Notes: generated by a model from the sequence alone, not told the origin. 64,000 bases of DNA from an uncultured Bacillaceae bacterium (GCA_937995745.1 CALKIU010000115.1:1-64000), one strand, 5' to 3'. Shown: positions 44,405-53,930, numbered from the stretch's first letter. Numbers and translations: made by a program.

Positions 44405-44476
44405 GTGCTTTCAGAATGATTAAATTGCTGTTAAGCGCAAAATCTAAAGATGTGTTCCCATGAAAGGATGAAGATG

Positions 44477-45013
44477 ATGACACAAAAAGCGGTAGTGCTT
44501 GATGAAAAAGCCATTCACAGAACTTTGACGAGAATTGCCCATGAAATTATTGAAAAAAATAAAGGCATCGACGGATGCGTGTTAGTCGGCATTCGCACGA
44601 GAGGCATATATCTCGCCAAAAGATTGGCGGAACGAATCAAAAGAATTGAAGGGAAAACTGTTCCGGTCGGCGAACTGGACATCACTTTGTACCGGGACGA
44701 TCTGACGAGAAATGGGGAAGATCCGTTGGTCAAAGGTTCCAACATTCCATTTGATATTAACAATAAAAAAGTCATCCTCGTGGATGATGTCTTATATACC
44801 GGAAGAACGGTCAGAGCGGCTTTGGACGCGCTCGTCGATATCGGCAGGCCGGCCGCCGTTCAATTGGCTGTCCTTGTTGACAGAGGACACCGCGAATTGC
44901 CGATTCGAGCCGATTACGTAGGCAAGAATGTCCCCACTTCCAGTTCGGAAAGAATTGTCGTTGAATTGTTGGAAGTGGATGATAAAGAACAAGTCAGCAT
45001 ACATGAAGATTAA
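44477..45013 (+). CDS. pyrR: Bifunctional pyr operon attenuator / uracil phosphoribosyltransferase PyrR
   Basis: UMP-sensing RNA-binding attenuation protein with some UPRTase activity. The 178-aa type I PRT fold has the PRPP loop VILVDDVLYTGRT (99-111) and the basic RNA-binding face (RTRGIYLAKRL, VLVDRGHRELPIRADYVGKN). The ATG at 44477 follows AAAGGATG by 8 nt and gives the MTQKAVVLDE start; ATGs at 44468 and 44474 are alternatives. First gene of the operon, regulating it through two upstream attenuators. Confidence 0.96.
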   Translation: MTQKAVVLDEKAIHRTLTRIAHEIIEKNKGIDGCVLVGIRTRGIYLAKRLAERIKRIEGKTVPVGELDITLYRDDLTRNGEDPLVKGSNIPFDINNKKVILVDDVLYTGRTVRAALDALVDIGRPAAVQLAVLVDRGHRELPIRADYVGKNVPTSSSERIVVELLEVDDKEQVSIHED

Positions 45014-45035
45014 AACTAAATAATGTTTCTTTTTT

Positions 45036-45135
45036 AAATTGGTCCGGAGAGGCTGGTAAAAAGAACAAAATAGGAAGTGTCCCTGCTGCCTTATGAACTT
45101 AACCTCTTTGAACGATATTCAAAGAGGTTTTTTGC
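45036..45135 (+). promoter_or_regulatory. PyrR attenuator 2 (pyrR-pyrP gap)
   Basis: The PyrR loop core GGTCCGGAGAGGCTGG is at 45041-45056. A perfect 12-bp terminator stem AACCTCTTTGAA/TTCAAAGAGGTT (45101-45129) with a 5-nt loop and six T follows. Equivalent to the second attenuator of B. subtilis. Confidence 0.93.
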
Positions 45136-45175
45136 AAGAATGAACATAAATCTTGAGCAAAAGGAGAAATTTTTT

Positions 45176-46522
45176 ATGACATCACCGGTATTAGATATCA
45201 AAGACGTTCCAGGTCCGCTTCAAGGACTGTCTCTCAGCCTTCAGCATTTGTTCGCCATGTTCGGCGCCACCGTCTTAGTCCCGTATTTGGTTGGCTTGAG
45301 TCCGGCCATGGCCTTAATCTCCAGCGGATTGGGAACATTGGCATTCATATTGATAACCAAAGGAAAAGTTCCGGCGTATCTCGGTTCCTCCTTCGCCTTT
45401 ATTGTTCCGCTCCAATTTTTGATTGCTTCCGGCGGAGGGGTCGGGGCAGCGATGATTGGGACATTCCTTGTCGGTTTGACTTATGTTTTTGTAGCCTTGC
45501 TGATTAAAGGAATCGGATACGAGTGGATTATGAAATTGCTTCCGCCCATCGTTGTAGGGCCAGTCATTATTGTCATCGGTCTCTCACTATCGAGCACGGC
45601 GGTGGGGATGGCGATGAATCATCCCGTCACGAAAGAACCGAGCATGATTTATTTTTCCGTGGCCGGGGTGACGCTCCTTGCCGCAATTCTGTTCACAATG
45701 TTTGGCAGAGGGTTGTTCGGATTGATCCCCATCTTGGGAGGCATTGTGGTTGGATACTTGTATGCATGGCTAGTCGGAATCGTCGATATGACTCCTGTTG
45801 CTGAAGCAAAGTGGCTCGCAATCCCGGATATTGTTTTGCCCGGTCTTCACTATGAGTTGAACTTTTCTTTGGACATTCTGTTGTTGATGGTTCCGGTCGC
45901 GGCGGTAACGATATCTGAACATATCGGCCACCAGTTGGTGTTAAGCAAAATTGTCGGAAAAAACTTGTTGAAAGACCCGGGGCTGCACCGCTCCATTCTC
46001 GGGGACGGCACGGCAACCATTTTGTCGGCTTTCATCGGCGGTCCTCCGAAAACGACTTACGGAGAAAATATCGGCGTTTTAGCGTTGACGAAAGTTTACA
46101 GCGTTTATGTAATTGCCGGTGCAGCGCTCATCGCGGTGGTATTTGGCTTTATCGGCAAAGTGACAGCGTTAATCAGCACGATCCCGCAACCGGTCATGGG
46201 CGGCGTCTCTATCTTGCTGTTTGGAATTATCGCTGCTTCCGGTTTAAGAATGATGATTGACAGCAAAATCGATTTTGGCATCAACAGAAATTTGGTGATT
46301 GCGTCAGTCATTCTCGTAGTCGGTATTGGGGGAGCGTTTATTGAAATTGAACCGTTAAATGACCTCCGCATTGAGGGGATGGCGTTGGCCTCCATTTTAG
46401 GAATTTTGTTGAATCTCCTTTTGCCCGGCAACAAAGAAGGAGAAAACGATATGTTTGAAGAAGCCGGACAGCACGTGAAAACGTTGAAGCCGAAGTACAT
46501 GCACAAGTTAAAAGAAAACTGA
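45176..46522 (+). CDS. pyrP: Uracil permease PyrP
   Basis: NCS2-family uracil:proton symporter in the cell membrane. The 448-aa protein has about 12-14 TM helices, the family segment GSSFAFIVPL in TM3, and conserved GEHIGH-like SEHIGHQLVLSKIVGKNL and GGPPKTTYGENIGVLALT. The ATG at 45176 follows AAGGAG. The frame extends upstream across the attenuator to 45077, which is not credible as coding. Confidence 0.96.
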   Translation: MTSPVLDIKDVPGPLQGLSLSLQHLFAMFGATVLVPYLVGLSPAMALISSGLGTLAFILITKGKVPAYLGSSFAFIVPLQFLIASGGGVGAAMIGTFLVGLTYVFVALLIKGIGYEWIMKLLPPIVVGPVIIVIGLSLSSTAVGMAMNHPVTKEPSMIYFSVAGVTLLAAILFTMFGRGLFGLIPILGGIVVGYLYAWLVGIVDMTPVAEAKWLAIPDIVLPGLHYELNFSLDILLLMVPVAAVTISEHIGHQLVLSKIVGKNLLKDPGLHRSILGDGTATILSAFIGGPPKTTYGENIGVLALTKVYSVYVIAGAALIAVVFGFIGKVTALISTIPQPVMGGVSILLFGIIAASGLRMMIDSKIDFGINRNLVIASVILVVGIGGAFIEIEPLNDLRIEGMALASILGILLNLLLPGNKEGENDMFEEAGQHVKTLKPKYMHKLKEN

Positions 46523-46528
46523 TTTTGT

Positions 46529-46570
46529 TCCGCTTGTGTGAAAAGCGGACCGGGGCTTTCATGGCCCCGG
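46529..46570 (+). promoter_or_regulatory. Two tandem hairpins in pyrP-pyrB gap
   Basis: Adjacent perfect 7-bp stems: TCCGCTT/AAGCGGA (46529-46549) and CCGGGGC/GCCCCGG (46550-46570). No T run follows, and no PyrR loop consensus (TCC..GAGGCT) is seen. This is where B. subtilis has its third PyrR attenuator. They might be a remnant, an RNA-processing or stability element, or chance. Confidence 0.5.
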
Positions 46571-46669
46571 CATGTCGAAAAATGACAGAAAAGATAGAAT
46601 AAGGGCGAATAGGCTTACCGCTTCGTTTGCTTTACTTCATGGGGATTTTAAATAAGGAGGGCTTCATAA

Positions 46670-47608
46670 ATGAAGCATTTATTGACAACGACACAATTGA
46701 CTACCCGAGAAATCATCGACATCTTGGCAGAAGCGCAGGAATTTGCCGAGGGAAAAGTCTGGCGGCCGGACAGAAAAATTTTTGTGACGAATCTGTTCTT
46801 TGAACCGAGCACAAGGACAAAAAGCAGTTTTTATGTCGCGGAGCGCAGGCTGGGGCTGGAAGTGATACCTTTTGAGGCGGATACGTCCAGTGTGCTTAAA
46901 GGAGAAACATTGTACGATACGATCTTGACTTTGGAATCAATCGGGATCAGTGCGGTTGTCATTCGGCATAAAGTGGATAATTATTTTGCCGAACTTGTTG
47001 GTAAAACGAATGTGTCGATTGTGAATGCGGGAGACGGCTGCGGCCATCATCCGACCCAATCCTTGCTTGATTTGCTGACGATTAAACAAGAATTCGGCAC
47101 TTTTAAAGGAATCAAGGTGGCCATTATCGGGGATATCCGCCACAGCAGGGTCGCCCGTTCAAATGCGGATACATTGACAAGACTCGGGGCGGAGGTCGTC
47201 TTTTCCGGACCGAAAGAATGGTTTGATGAGAGCCTGCTGAAATTTGGTCAATACGAAGATATCGATTCAGCAGTGGAAACTTCCGATGTCGTCATGTTGC
47301 TTCGTGTCCAACACGAACGTCATGAAAAGAAAGGCCATTTTGTAAAAGATGAGTATCACGACCGGTACGGATTAACGGAAGAAAGGGAAAAAAGAATGAA
47401 ACCGGGAAGCATTATTATGCATCCCGCCCCTGTGAACCGCGGTGTGGAAATTGCAGACAGCCTTGTCCAATGCAAAAGATCAAGAATTTTCAAGCAAATG
47501 GAAAACGGCGTTTTTGTCAGGATGGCCGTTCTAAAAAAGGTCTTGAGTAATGCAGGAGGGGGTTATGTCCATGTCAACAATCATAAAAAATGGTATGTTG
47601 CTAACTGA
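46670..47608 (+). CDS. pyrB: Aspartate carbamoyltransferase catalytic subunit
   Basis: Carbamoyl phosphate plus L-aspartate gives carbamoyl aspartate. The 312-aa protein has the carbamoyl-phosphate loop PSTRTKSSF (about 46-54), HPTQSLLDL, and the aspartate-site HPAPVNRGVEI. The STRT core is followed by Lys where most members have Arg. ATAAGGAGGG precedes the ATG. The 3' end overlaps pyrC by 38 nt, longer than usual. No regulatory pyrI is present, as in other Bacillus. Confidence 0.96.
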   Translation: MKHLLTTTQLTTREIIDILAEAQEFAEGKVWRPDRKIFVTNLFFEPSTRTKSSFYVAERRLGLEVIPFEADTSSVLKGETLYDTILTLESIGISAVVIRHKVDNYFAELVGKTNVSIVNAGDGCGHHPTQSLLDLLTIKQEFGTFKGIKVAIIGDIRHSRVARSNADTLTRLGAEVVFSGPKEWFDESLLKFGQYEDIDSAVETSDVVMLLRVQHERHEKKGHFVKDEYHDRYGLTEEREKRMKPGSIIMHPAPVNRGVEIADSLVQCKRSRIFKQMENGVFVRMAVLKKVLSNAGGGYVHVNNHKKWYVAN

Positions 47609-48857
47609 TGGGGGAAGTCTTGTCAAGAAAGATATTTATATCAGCGATGGAAAAATCATAGAAATTGCGGATCGCATTGACAAAGCGGCTGACGAAACGA
47701 TCGAAGCAGAAGGAAAATTAATCGCTCCCGGTTTTATTGACCTCCATGTCCATCTCCGCGAACCGGGAGGAGAACATAAGGAAACGATTGCGACGGGAAC
47801 GATGGCTGCCGCCCGGGGAGGCTTTACAACTGTGGCCGCCATGCCGAACACAAACCCTGTTCCTGATTCAAAGGAACGGCTCGAGTGGCTCAACAAACGG
47901 ATCGAAGAAACAGCCGTCGTCCGCGTGCTTCCCTATGCGGCCATAACTGTCGGGCAGAAGGGAAAAGAGTTGACAAATTTTGCGGAATTGAAAGAAGCGG
48001 GCGCATTTGCATTTACGGATGACGGTGTCGGCGTCCAATCGGCCGGCATGATGTTCGAAGCAATGAAATCGGCGGCAAAACTAAATATGGCCATTGTCGC
48101 CCATTGTGAGGATAATACCCTTACGAACGGGGGTTGCGTTCATGAAGGAACCTTTTCCGAAAAACACGGATTGAGAGGAATTCCGTCTGTTTGCGAATCG
48201 GTTCATATAGCGAGGGATGTATTGTTGGCCGAAGCAGCCGGCTGCCATTATCATGTATGCCACATCAGTACGGAAGGCTCCGTCAGAGTGGTGAGGGATG
48301 CGAAGAAGGCGGGAATCAAGGTGACGGCGGAAGTAACCCCGCATCATCTTCTTTTGACGGATGAAGACATTCCGGAGCCGGATGCCAATTATAAAATGAA
48401 TCCGCCTTTAAGGAGCAAGAAAGACAAGGAAGCGCTCATTGAGGGTCTGCTGGACGGAACGATTGATTTTATTGCCACTGACCATGCCCCGCACACGGCG
48501 GAAGAAAAAGCAAAAGGCATGGAACAGGCTCCGTTCGGAATTGTCGGTTTGGAAACGGCCTTTCCGCTGCTGTACACGCATTTTGTCGAAACAGGGATTT
48601 TGACTTTAAAGCAACTCGTAGATTTTCTGACCGTAAAACCGGCTGATGTGTTCGGTTTGGATTATGGACGTTTGGAGCCCGGAAAGGCTGCCGATCTGGT
48701 CATGATTGACCTTGAGAAAAAAGAGAAGATCAATCCCGGCAATTTCTTCTCAAAAGGGAAAAACACTCCTTTTGCAGGTTGGGAATGCAAAGGGTGGCCC
48801 ATATTAACGATGGTGAACGGGAAAATAGTATGGAATAGGGAGACAGTTGAGGCATGA
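47571..48857 (+). CDS. pyrC: Dihydroorotase (class I)
   Basis: Zn-dependent ring closure of carbamoyl aspartate to dihydroorotate. The 428-aa length equals B. subtilis PyrC. The metal motif HVHLRE contains His59 and His61, the substrate region PNTNP follows, and the metal Asp is in ATDHAPH near residue 304. The ATG at 47571 lies 8 nt after AGGAGGGGG; an ATG at 47565 is too close. It overlaps pyrB by 38 nt and pyrAA by 4 nt. Confidence 0.96.
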   Translation: MSTIIKNGMLLTDGGSLVKKDIYISDGKIIEIADRIDKAADETIEAEGKLIAPGFIDLHVHLREPGGEHKETIATGTMAAARGGFTTVAAMPNTNPVPDSKERLEWLNKRIEETAVVRVLPYAAITVGQKGKELTNFAELKEAGAFAFTDDGVGVQSAGMMFEAMKSAAKLNMAIVAHCEDNTLTNGGCVHEGTFSEKHGLRGIPSVCESVHIARDVLLAEAAGCHYHVCHISTEGSVRVVRDAKKAGIKVTAEVTPHHLLLTDEDIPEPDANYKMNPPLRSKKDKEALIEGLLDGTIDFIATDHAPHTAEEKAKGMEQAPFGIVGLETAFPLLYTHFVETGILTLKQLVDFLTVKPADVFGLDYGRLEPGKAADLVMIDLEKKEKINPGNFFSKGKNTPFAGWECKGWPILTMVNGKIVWNRETVEA

Positions 48858-49924
48858 AGAGACGGTTGATTTTGGAAGACGGTACGGTTTTTGTCGGTGA
48901 AGCAATCGGAAGTCTGCGCAGCACCGTTGGAGAAGTGGTTTTTACGACCGGAATGACCGGATATCAGGAAGTTCTTTCCGATCCGTCGTTTTGCGGATGC
49001 ATTGTCACTTTTACTTATCCGTTGATTGGCAATTACGGAATCAACCGGGACGATTTCGAATCGATCCATCCCGCCGTTCAAGGAGTTGTCGTCAGGGAAG
49101 CTGCGGACATTCCCTCCAATTGGCGCAGTGAAATTTCTTTGAATGAGTATTTAAAGAGCAAGGATGTTCCGGGAATTTCGGGAATAGATACGAGAAAGCT
49201 GACAAGGATTATCAGGAAACACGGAACTTTAAAAGGCACGATTTGCAACATGGATGAAAACGTGGAAGATATCCTGGAACATTTGCGGGCTGTACAGCCG
49301 AGAACGGATTTGGTTAAGCAAGTGTCAACGAAGACTCCTTATCCGAGCCCCGGAATGGGGAAAAGGATCGTCCTTGTCGATTTCGGCCTGAAGCACGGAA
49401 TTTTGCGGGAACTGAACAAAAGGGATTGCGACGTCATTGTTGTCCCGTATAACACAACGGCGGAAGAAATTTTAAATTTAAGTCCGGAAGGGATTCTCCT
49501 GTCAAACGGCCCGGGCAATCCGAAAAACATTCCCGAAGCTGTCGCGATGATCAAGAGCCTTATTGGAAAAGTTCCCATCTTCGGCATCGATATCGGACAT
49601 CAGTTATTCGCCCTTGCTTGCGGTGCCGACACGGTAAAAATGAAGTTCGGGCACAGAGGTTCCAATCATCCGGTCAGGGATTTGCGAACCGGCAAAGTCG
49701 TGATCACGTCTCAAAATCACGGGTATACGGTCGATAAGGAATCACTCAGCGGTACATCTTTGGAAATCACCCATATTGCCCTGAATGACGGTACAGTTGA
49801 AGGGCTCAGGCATAAAGAGGCACCGGCGTTCAGTGTTCAATTCCATCCGGAAGGCTCTTCAGGACCGGAAGATTCAAATTATTTATTTGATGAATTTTTA
49901 GCGATGATAGAAAGTCAACAATGA
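48854..49924 (+). CDS. pyrAA: Carbamoyl-phosphate synthase small subunit PyrAA, catalytic Cys replaced
   Basis: Normally a class I glutamine amidotransferase that supplies ammonia to PyrAB. The 356-aa protein has the N-terminal CPSase domain (about 1-130) and a GATase domain (about 170-350). The nucleophile elbow, usually FGICLGHQ, reads FGIDIGHQ: Asp246 (codon GAT, 49589-49591) replaces the catalytic Cys. His331 and Glu333 of the triad remain (FHPE). Nearby loops also differ (GPGNP for GPGDP, HPEGSSGP for HPEASPGP). Glutaminase activity is therefore doubtful; PyrAB may use free ammonia. It overlaps pyrC by 4 nt (ATGA). Confidence 0.93.
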   Translation: MKRRLILEDGTVFVGEAIGSLRSTVGEVVFTTGMTGYQEVLSDPSFCGCIVTFTYPLIGNYGINRDDFESIHPAVQGVVVREAADIPSNWRSEISLNEYLKSKDVPGISGIDTRKLTRIIRKHGTLKGTICNMDENVEDILEHLRAVQPRTDLVKQVSTKTPYPSPGMGKRIVLVDFGLKHGILRELNKRDCDVIVVPYNTTAEEILNLSPEGILLSNGPGNPKNIPEAVAMIKSLIGKVPIFGIDIGHQLFALACGADTVKMKFGHRGSNHPVRDLRTGKVVITSQNHGYTVDKESLSGTSLEITHIALNDGTVEGLRHKEAPAFSVQFHPEGSSGPEDSNYLFDEFLAMIESQQ

Positions 49925-49938
49925 AAGGGTGCTCATGA

Positions 49939-52900
49939 ATGCCAAAACGTACAGACATTCACAGCATTTTAGTCATCGGTTCAGGACCGATTGTCATCGG
50001 ACAGGCGGCCGAGTTTGATTATGCAGGCACGCAGGCTTGCATGGCGCTGAAAGAGGAAGGCTATAAAGTCATCCTGGTCAATTCAAATCCGGCCACGATC
50101 ATGACGGATACCGAAATTGCCGATGTCGTGTATATTGAACCGCTTACGCTGGAATTTGTCAGCCGGATTATCCGCAAGGAGCGTCCCGATGCCCTTCTGC
50201 CAACATTAGGAGGGCAAACGGCGTTAAATCTGGCTGTTGAATTGGCCCAATCAGGCGTTTTGGAAGAGTGCGGCGTGGAAATATTAGGGACAAACCTTTC
50301 CGCCATTCAAAAAGCGGAGGATCGGGATTTATTCAGGAGTTTGATGAACGAAATCGGCGAACCGATTCCGGAAAGCGATATTGTCCATTCGGTTGACGAA
50401 GCCTTGGAATTCGTCAAAAAAGTCGGCTATCCGGTAATAGTACGCCCCGCTTATACTTTGGGGGGGACGGGCGGCGGCATCTGCCATGATGAAGAAGAAC
50501 TCCGGGAAGTTGTTCTGAGCGGCTTGAAATATAGCCCCGTCAACCAATGCCTATTGGAAAAGAGCATCGCCGGCTATAAGGAAATTGAATATGAAGTGAT
50601 GCGGGACAGCAAGGATAACGCGATTGTCGTATGCAACATGGAAAATGTTGACCCGGTCGGCATCCATACAGGAGATTCCATCGTTTGCGCTCCCGTTCAG
50701 ACGTTGAGCGACAGGGAAAATCAAATGCTCCGGAATGCGTCGCTGAAAATCATCCGCGCTTTGGGAATAGAAGGCGGATGCAATGTTCAGCTTGCTCTTG
50801 ACCCTGACAGTTACAATTACTACGTGATTGAGGTGAATCCGCGGGTCAGCCGTTCATCGGCCCTGGCTTCGAAAGCCACCGGATATCCGATCGCAAAAAT
50901 GGCTGCCAAAATTGCCGTCGGCTTGACCCTTGATGAAGTGTTAAATCCGGTAACGGGCAAAACATATGCTTGTTTTGAACCGGCGCTGGACTACGTAGTC
51001 ACGAAAATTCCCCGTTGGCCGTTTGACAAGTTTGAATCTGCCAACCGCACGCTTGGGACGCAAATGAAATCAACCGGAGAAGTCATGGCCATCGGACGCA
51101 CCTTTGAAGAATCGATTTTAAAAGCGGTTCGTTCCCTTGAAGCGGGCGTTTATCACATTCAACTGAAAGACGGGGAAAAAATAAGCGATGAACGAATCGA
51201 AAAACGGATCCGGAAACCGGGAGACGAAAGATTGTTTTATATCGGAGAGGCGCTCAGACGCGGCGTGCCGGTTGAAACGATTCATGAATGGAGTAAAATC
51301 GATTTATTCTTCCTTTACAAATTGCAAAACATTGTCTCCTTGGAAAAAGAGCTGGCCGCCAATCCTTTTGATCAAGAGTTGGCCTTGAAAGCCAAGAAAA
51401 TGGGCTTTTCTGACAAAACATTGGCCCAATTATGGAAATGTCCGGAATTGAAAATTTATCAGTGGAGAAAAGAAAACGGGATTGTGCCCGTATATAAGAT
51501 GGTCGATACATGCGCTGCCGAGTTTGATTCAGAAACCCCGTACTTTTACGGGACGTATGAAGAAGAAAACGAGTCGGCCGTTTCCGGGAAGAAGAGCGTC
51601 ATCGTTCTCGGTTCCGGTCCGATCCGGATCGGCCAAGGAGTGGAATTCGACTACTCGACAGTGCATGCCGTCTGGGCCATTAAAGAAGCCGGTTATGAGG
51701 CGATTATTATCAACAACAATCCGGAAACTGTTTCCACGGACTTCAGCATTTCCGACAAGTTGTACTTCGAACCGTTGACAATCGAAGATGTGATGCACAT
51801 AGTTGATCTGGAGAAGCCCGAGGGCGTTGTCGTGCAATTCGGAGGACAAACTGCCATCAATCTGGCGGCGCCGCTGGTGGAAAGAGGAGTGAACATCCTC
51901 GGTACCTCTTTGGAAAATGTCGATCGTGCCGAGGATCGGGACAAATTTGAACAAGCCTTGGAGGAATTGGGCATTCCGATGCCGGAAGGAAAAACAGCCC
52001 TCTCTGTTGAAGAGGCTGTCAATATTGCCAAGGAGATCGGTTATCCCGTATTGGTTCGGCCATCATATGTTTTGGGCGGACGGGCGATGGAAATCGTCTA
52101 TAAGGAAGAAGAACTGCTCCATTATATGGAGAATGCGGTGAAGATCAATCCGGAACATCCCGTGTTGATTGACCGCTATTTAACGGGAATAGAAATCGAA
52201 GTGGATGCGGTCTGTGACGGCAAAGATGTGTTGATTCCCGGCATTATGGAACATATTGAACGGGCCGGCGTCCATTCGGGAGATTCGATTGCCGTTTACC
52301 CGCCGCAAGGGATTTCCGAAAAGCAGAAAAAAGTCATTGTCGATTATACGGAGCGTCTCGCCAGGGGACTGGGAATTGTCGGCCTTTTGAACATTCAATT
52401 TGTCATCTCCGACGGACAAGTATATGTACTGGAAGTGAATCCCCGCTCAAGCCGCACGGTGCCGTTCATCAGCAAAATTACGAACATTCCGTTGGCCAAA
52501 ATCGCCACGAAGGTCATTCTCGGGCAATCGCTTCGGGAACAAGGCTACGAAAACGGACTCGTGCCGGAAAGACCGGGAGTATATGTCAAAGTGCCCGTAT
52601 TCTCTTTCGCCAAACTGAGAAGAGTGGATACGACTTTGGGTCCGGAAATGAAATCTACGGGCGAAGTGATGGGGAAAGACAAAACGCTGGAAAAGGCATT
52701 GTATAAAGGGCTCGTCGCCTCGGGTATGAACATTCAAACGTTCGGAACCGTGCTTTTAACCGTCGCCGATAAAGACAAGGAAGAAGCGCTGCAAATCGGC
52801 AAACGGTTTGTCGACATCGGCTATCAATTAATGGCAACGCCCGGAACGGCAAAAGCCCTCAAGGAAGCCGGAATCCCGGTAAAAGTGGTTGAGAAAATCG

Positions 52901-53151
52901 GCAGCACAGACAAAGATCTCCTTGATGTGATCCGTAACGGGGAAGCGCAAATCGTCATCAATACGTTGACGAAAGGAAAACAGCCGGAACGGGACGGTTT
53001 CAAAATCCGCCGCGAAACGGTGGAAAACGGAATACCTTGCCTGACTTCCCTCGATACGGCCAGGGCATTGCTTGCCGTCCTTGAATCATTGACCTTTTCA
53101 ACTGAAGCGATGGAAAAAAGAGAAAAAGACCAGGAGGCTATTTTATTGTGA
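49939..53151 (+). CDS. pyrAB: Carbamoyl-phosphate synthase large subunit PyrAB
   Basis: Makes carbamoyl phosphate from bicarbonate, ATP and ammonia. At 1070 aa it is full length, with two ATP-grasp halves (about 1-400 and 550-935), an oligomerisation domain (about 400-550) and a C-terminal methylglyoxal-synthase-like allosteric domain (about 940-1065). Glycine-rich segments SGPIVIGQAAEFDYAG and SGPIRIGQGVEFDYS begin each half. No obvious defect is seen, in contrast to PyrAA. The stop overlaps pyrK by 4 nt. Confidence 0.97.
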   Translation: MPKRTDIHSILVIGSGPIVIGQAAEFDYAGTQACMALKEEGYKVILVNSNPATIMTDTEIADVVYIEPLTLEFVSRIIRKERPDALLPTLGGQTALNLAVELAQSGVLEECGVEILGTNLSAIQKAEDRDLFRSLMNEIGEPIPESDIVHSVDEALEFVKKVGYPVIVRPAYTLGGTGGGICHDEEELREVVLSGLKYSPVNQCLLEKSIAGYKEIEYEVMRDSKDNAIVVCNMENVDPVGIHTGDSIVCAPVQTLSDRENQMLRNASLKIIRALGIEGGCNVQLALDPDSYNYYVIEVNPRVSRSSALASKATGYPIAKMAAKIAVGLTLDEVLNPVTGKTYACFEPALDYVVTKIPRWPFDKFESANRTLGTQMKSTGEVMAIGRTFEESILKAVRSLEAGVYHIQLKDGEKISDERIEKRIRKPGDERLFYIGEALRRGVPVETIHEWSKIDLFFLYKLQNIVSLEKELAANPFDQELALKAKKMGFSDKTLAQLWKCPELKIYQWRKENGIVPVYKMVDTCAAEFDSETPYFYGTYEEENESAVSGKKSVIVLGSGPIRIGQGVEFDYSTVHAVWAIKEAGYEAIIINNNPETVSTDFSISDKLYFEPLTIEDVMHIVDLEKPEGVVVQFGGQTAINLAAPLVERGVNILGTSLENVDRAEDRDKFEQALEELGIPMPEGKTALSVEEAVNIAKEIGYPVLVRPSYVLGGRAMEIVYKEEELLHYMENAVKINPEHPVLIDRYLTGIEIEVDAVCDGKDVLIPGIMEHIERAGVHSGDSIAVYPPQGISEKQKKVIVDYTERLARGLGIVGLLNIQFVISDGQVYVLEVNPRSSRTVPFISKITNIPLAKIATKVILGQSLREQGYENGLVPERPGVYVKVPVFSFAKLRRVDTTLGPEMKSTGEVMGKDKTLEKALYKGLVASGMNIQTFGTVLLTVADKDKEEALQIGKRFVDIGYQLMATPGTAKALKEAGIPVKVVEKIGSTDKDLLDVIRNGEAQIVINTLTKGKQPERDGFKIRRETVENGIPCLTSLDTARALLAVLESLTFSTEAMEKREKDQEAILL

Positions 53152-53930
53152 TTGTGAATGAGATTTGTACGGTTGTCTCCCAAAAGGAAATTGCCGCCAA
53201 CATCTTTGAGCTCATTCTTGAAGGGAACATAACGGAACAAATGAATCAACCGGGTCAGTTCGTCCATGTGAAAGTGTCCGGCGGCATCGATCCTTTGCTT
53301 AGGAGGCCGTTAAGCATCGCTGATATAGATAAAAAAGCAAGTCGGTTTACTTTGATTTACAGAAAACAGGGAAGGGGTACGGCGATTCTAGCCGGAAAGC
53401 GTCCGGGAGATGAAGTGGATATTTTGGGGCCTTTGGGGAACGGTTTTCCCCTTTCGGCGGTCAATAGCGGTGAAACGGCTCTTCTCGTCGGCGGCGGTAT
53501 TGGTGTGCCACCGCTCCATGAATTGTCCAAACGTTTGCGTGCACAAGGGACGAAAGTGATACATGTCCTCGGTTTCCAATCAAAAGATGCCGTCTTTTAT
53601 GAAGAAGCTTTTAAGAAATTCGGCGAAACTTATATTGCCACAGATGACGGATCTTACGGGGAAAAAGGCTTTGTAACCGATGTGATCGAAAAACGGGGGC
53701 TTCAATTTGACTGTTTATTTTCATGCGGCCCCGTCCCGATGCTGAGAGCATTAAAAAACAGATATGGGACAAAACATAAAATTTATCTTTCATTGGAAGA
53801 AAGGATGGCGTGCGGCCTCGGTGCATGCTTTGCGTGCGTCTGCCGCACAAGTGAAGAACCCGGAAGTTCCTCTTATAAAAAGATTTGCAGTGACGGCCCT
53901 GTGTTTAGTGCGGAGGAGGTCTTATTATGA
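53148..53930 (+). CDS. pyrK: Dihydroorotate dehydrogenase electron-transfer subunit PyrK
   Basis: FAD and [2Fe-2S] protein that passes electrons from PyrD to NAD+. The 260-aa protein has an FAD-binding barrel (LLRRPLSIAD near 50), an NAD-binding domain (LLVGGGIGVPPL near 112-123) and the cluster cysteines 222, 227, 230 and 247. The GTG start lies 10 nt after AGGAGG and overlaps the pyrAB stop (GTGA). The end overlaps pyrD by 4 nt. Confidence 0.95.
   Translation: MIVNEICTVVSQKEIAANIFELILEGNITEQMNQPGQFVHVKVSGGIDPLLRRPLSIADIDKKASRFTLIYRKQGRGTAILAGKRPGDEVDILGPLGNGFPLSAVNSGETALLVGGGIGVPPLHELSKRLRAQGTKVIHVLGFQSKDAVFYEEAFKKFGETYIATDDGSYGEKGFVTDVIEKRGLQFDCLFSCGPVPMLRALKNRYGTKHKIYLSLEERMACGLGACFACVCRTSEEPGSSSYKKICSDGPVFSAEEVLL

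Noticed and set aside
45077..45175. N-terminal extension of pyrP
   Set aside because: It runs through the PyrR attenuator terminator; ATG 45176 has the ribosome site.
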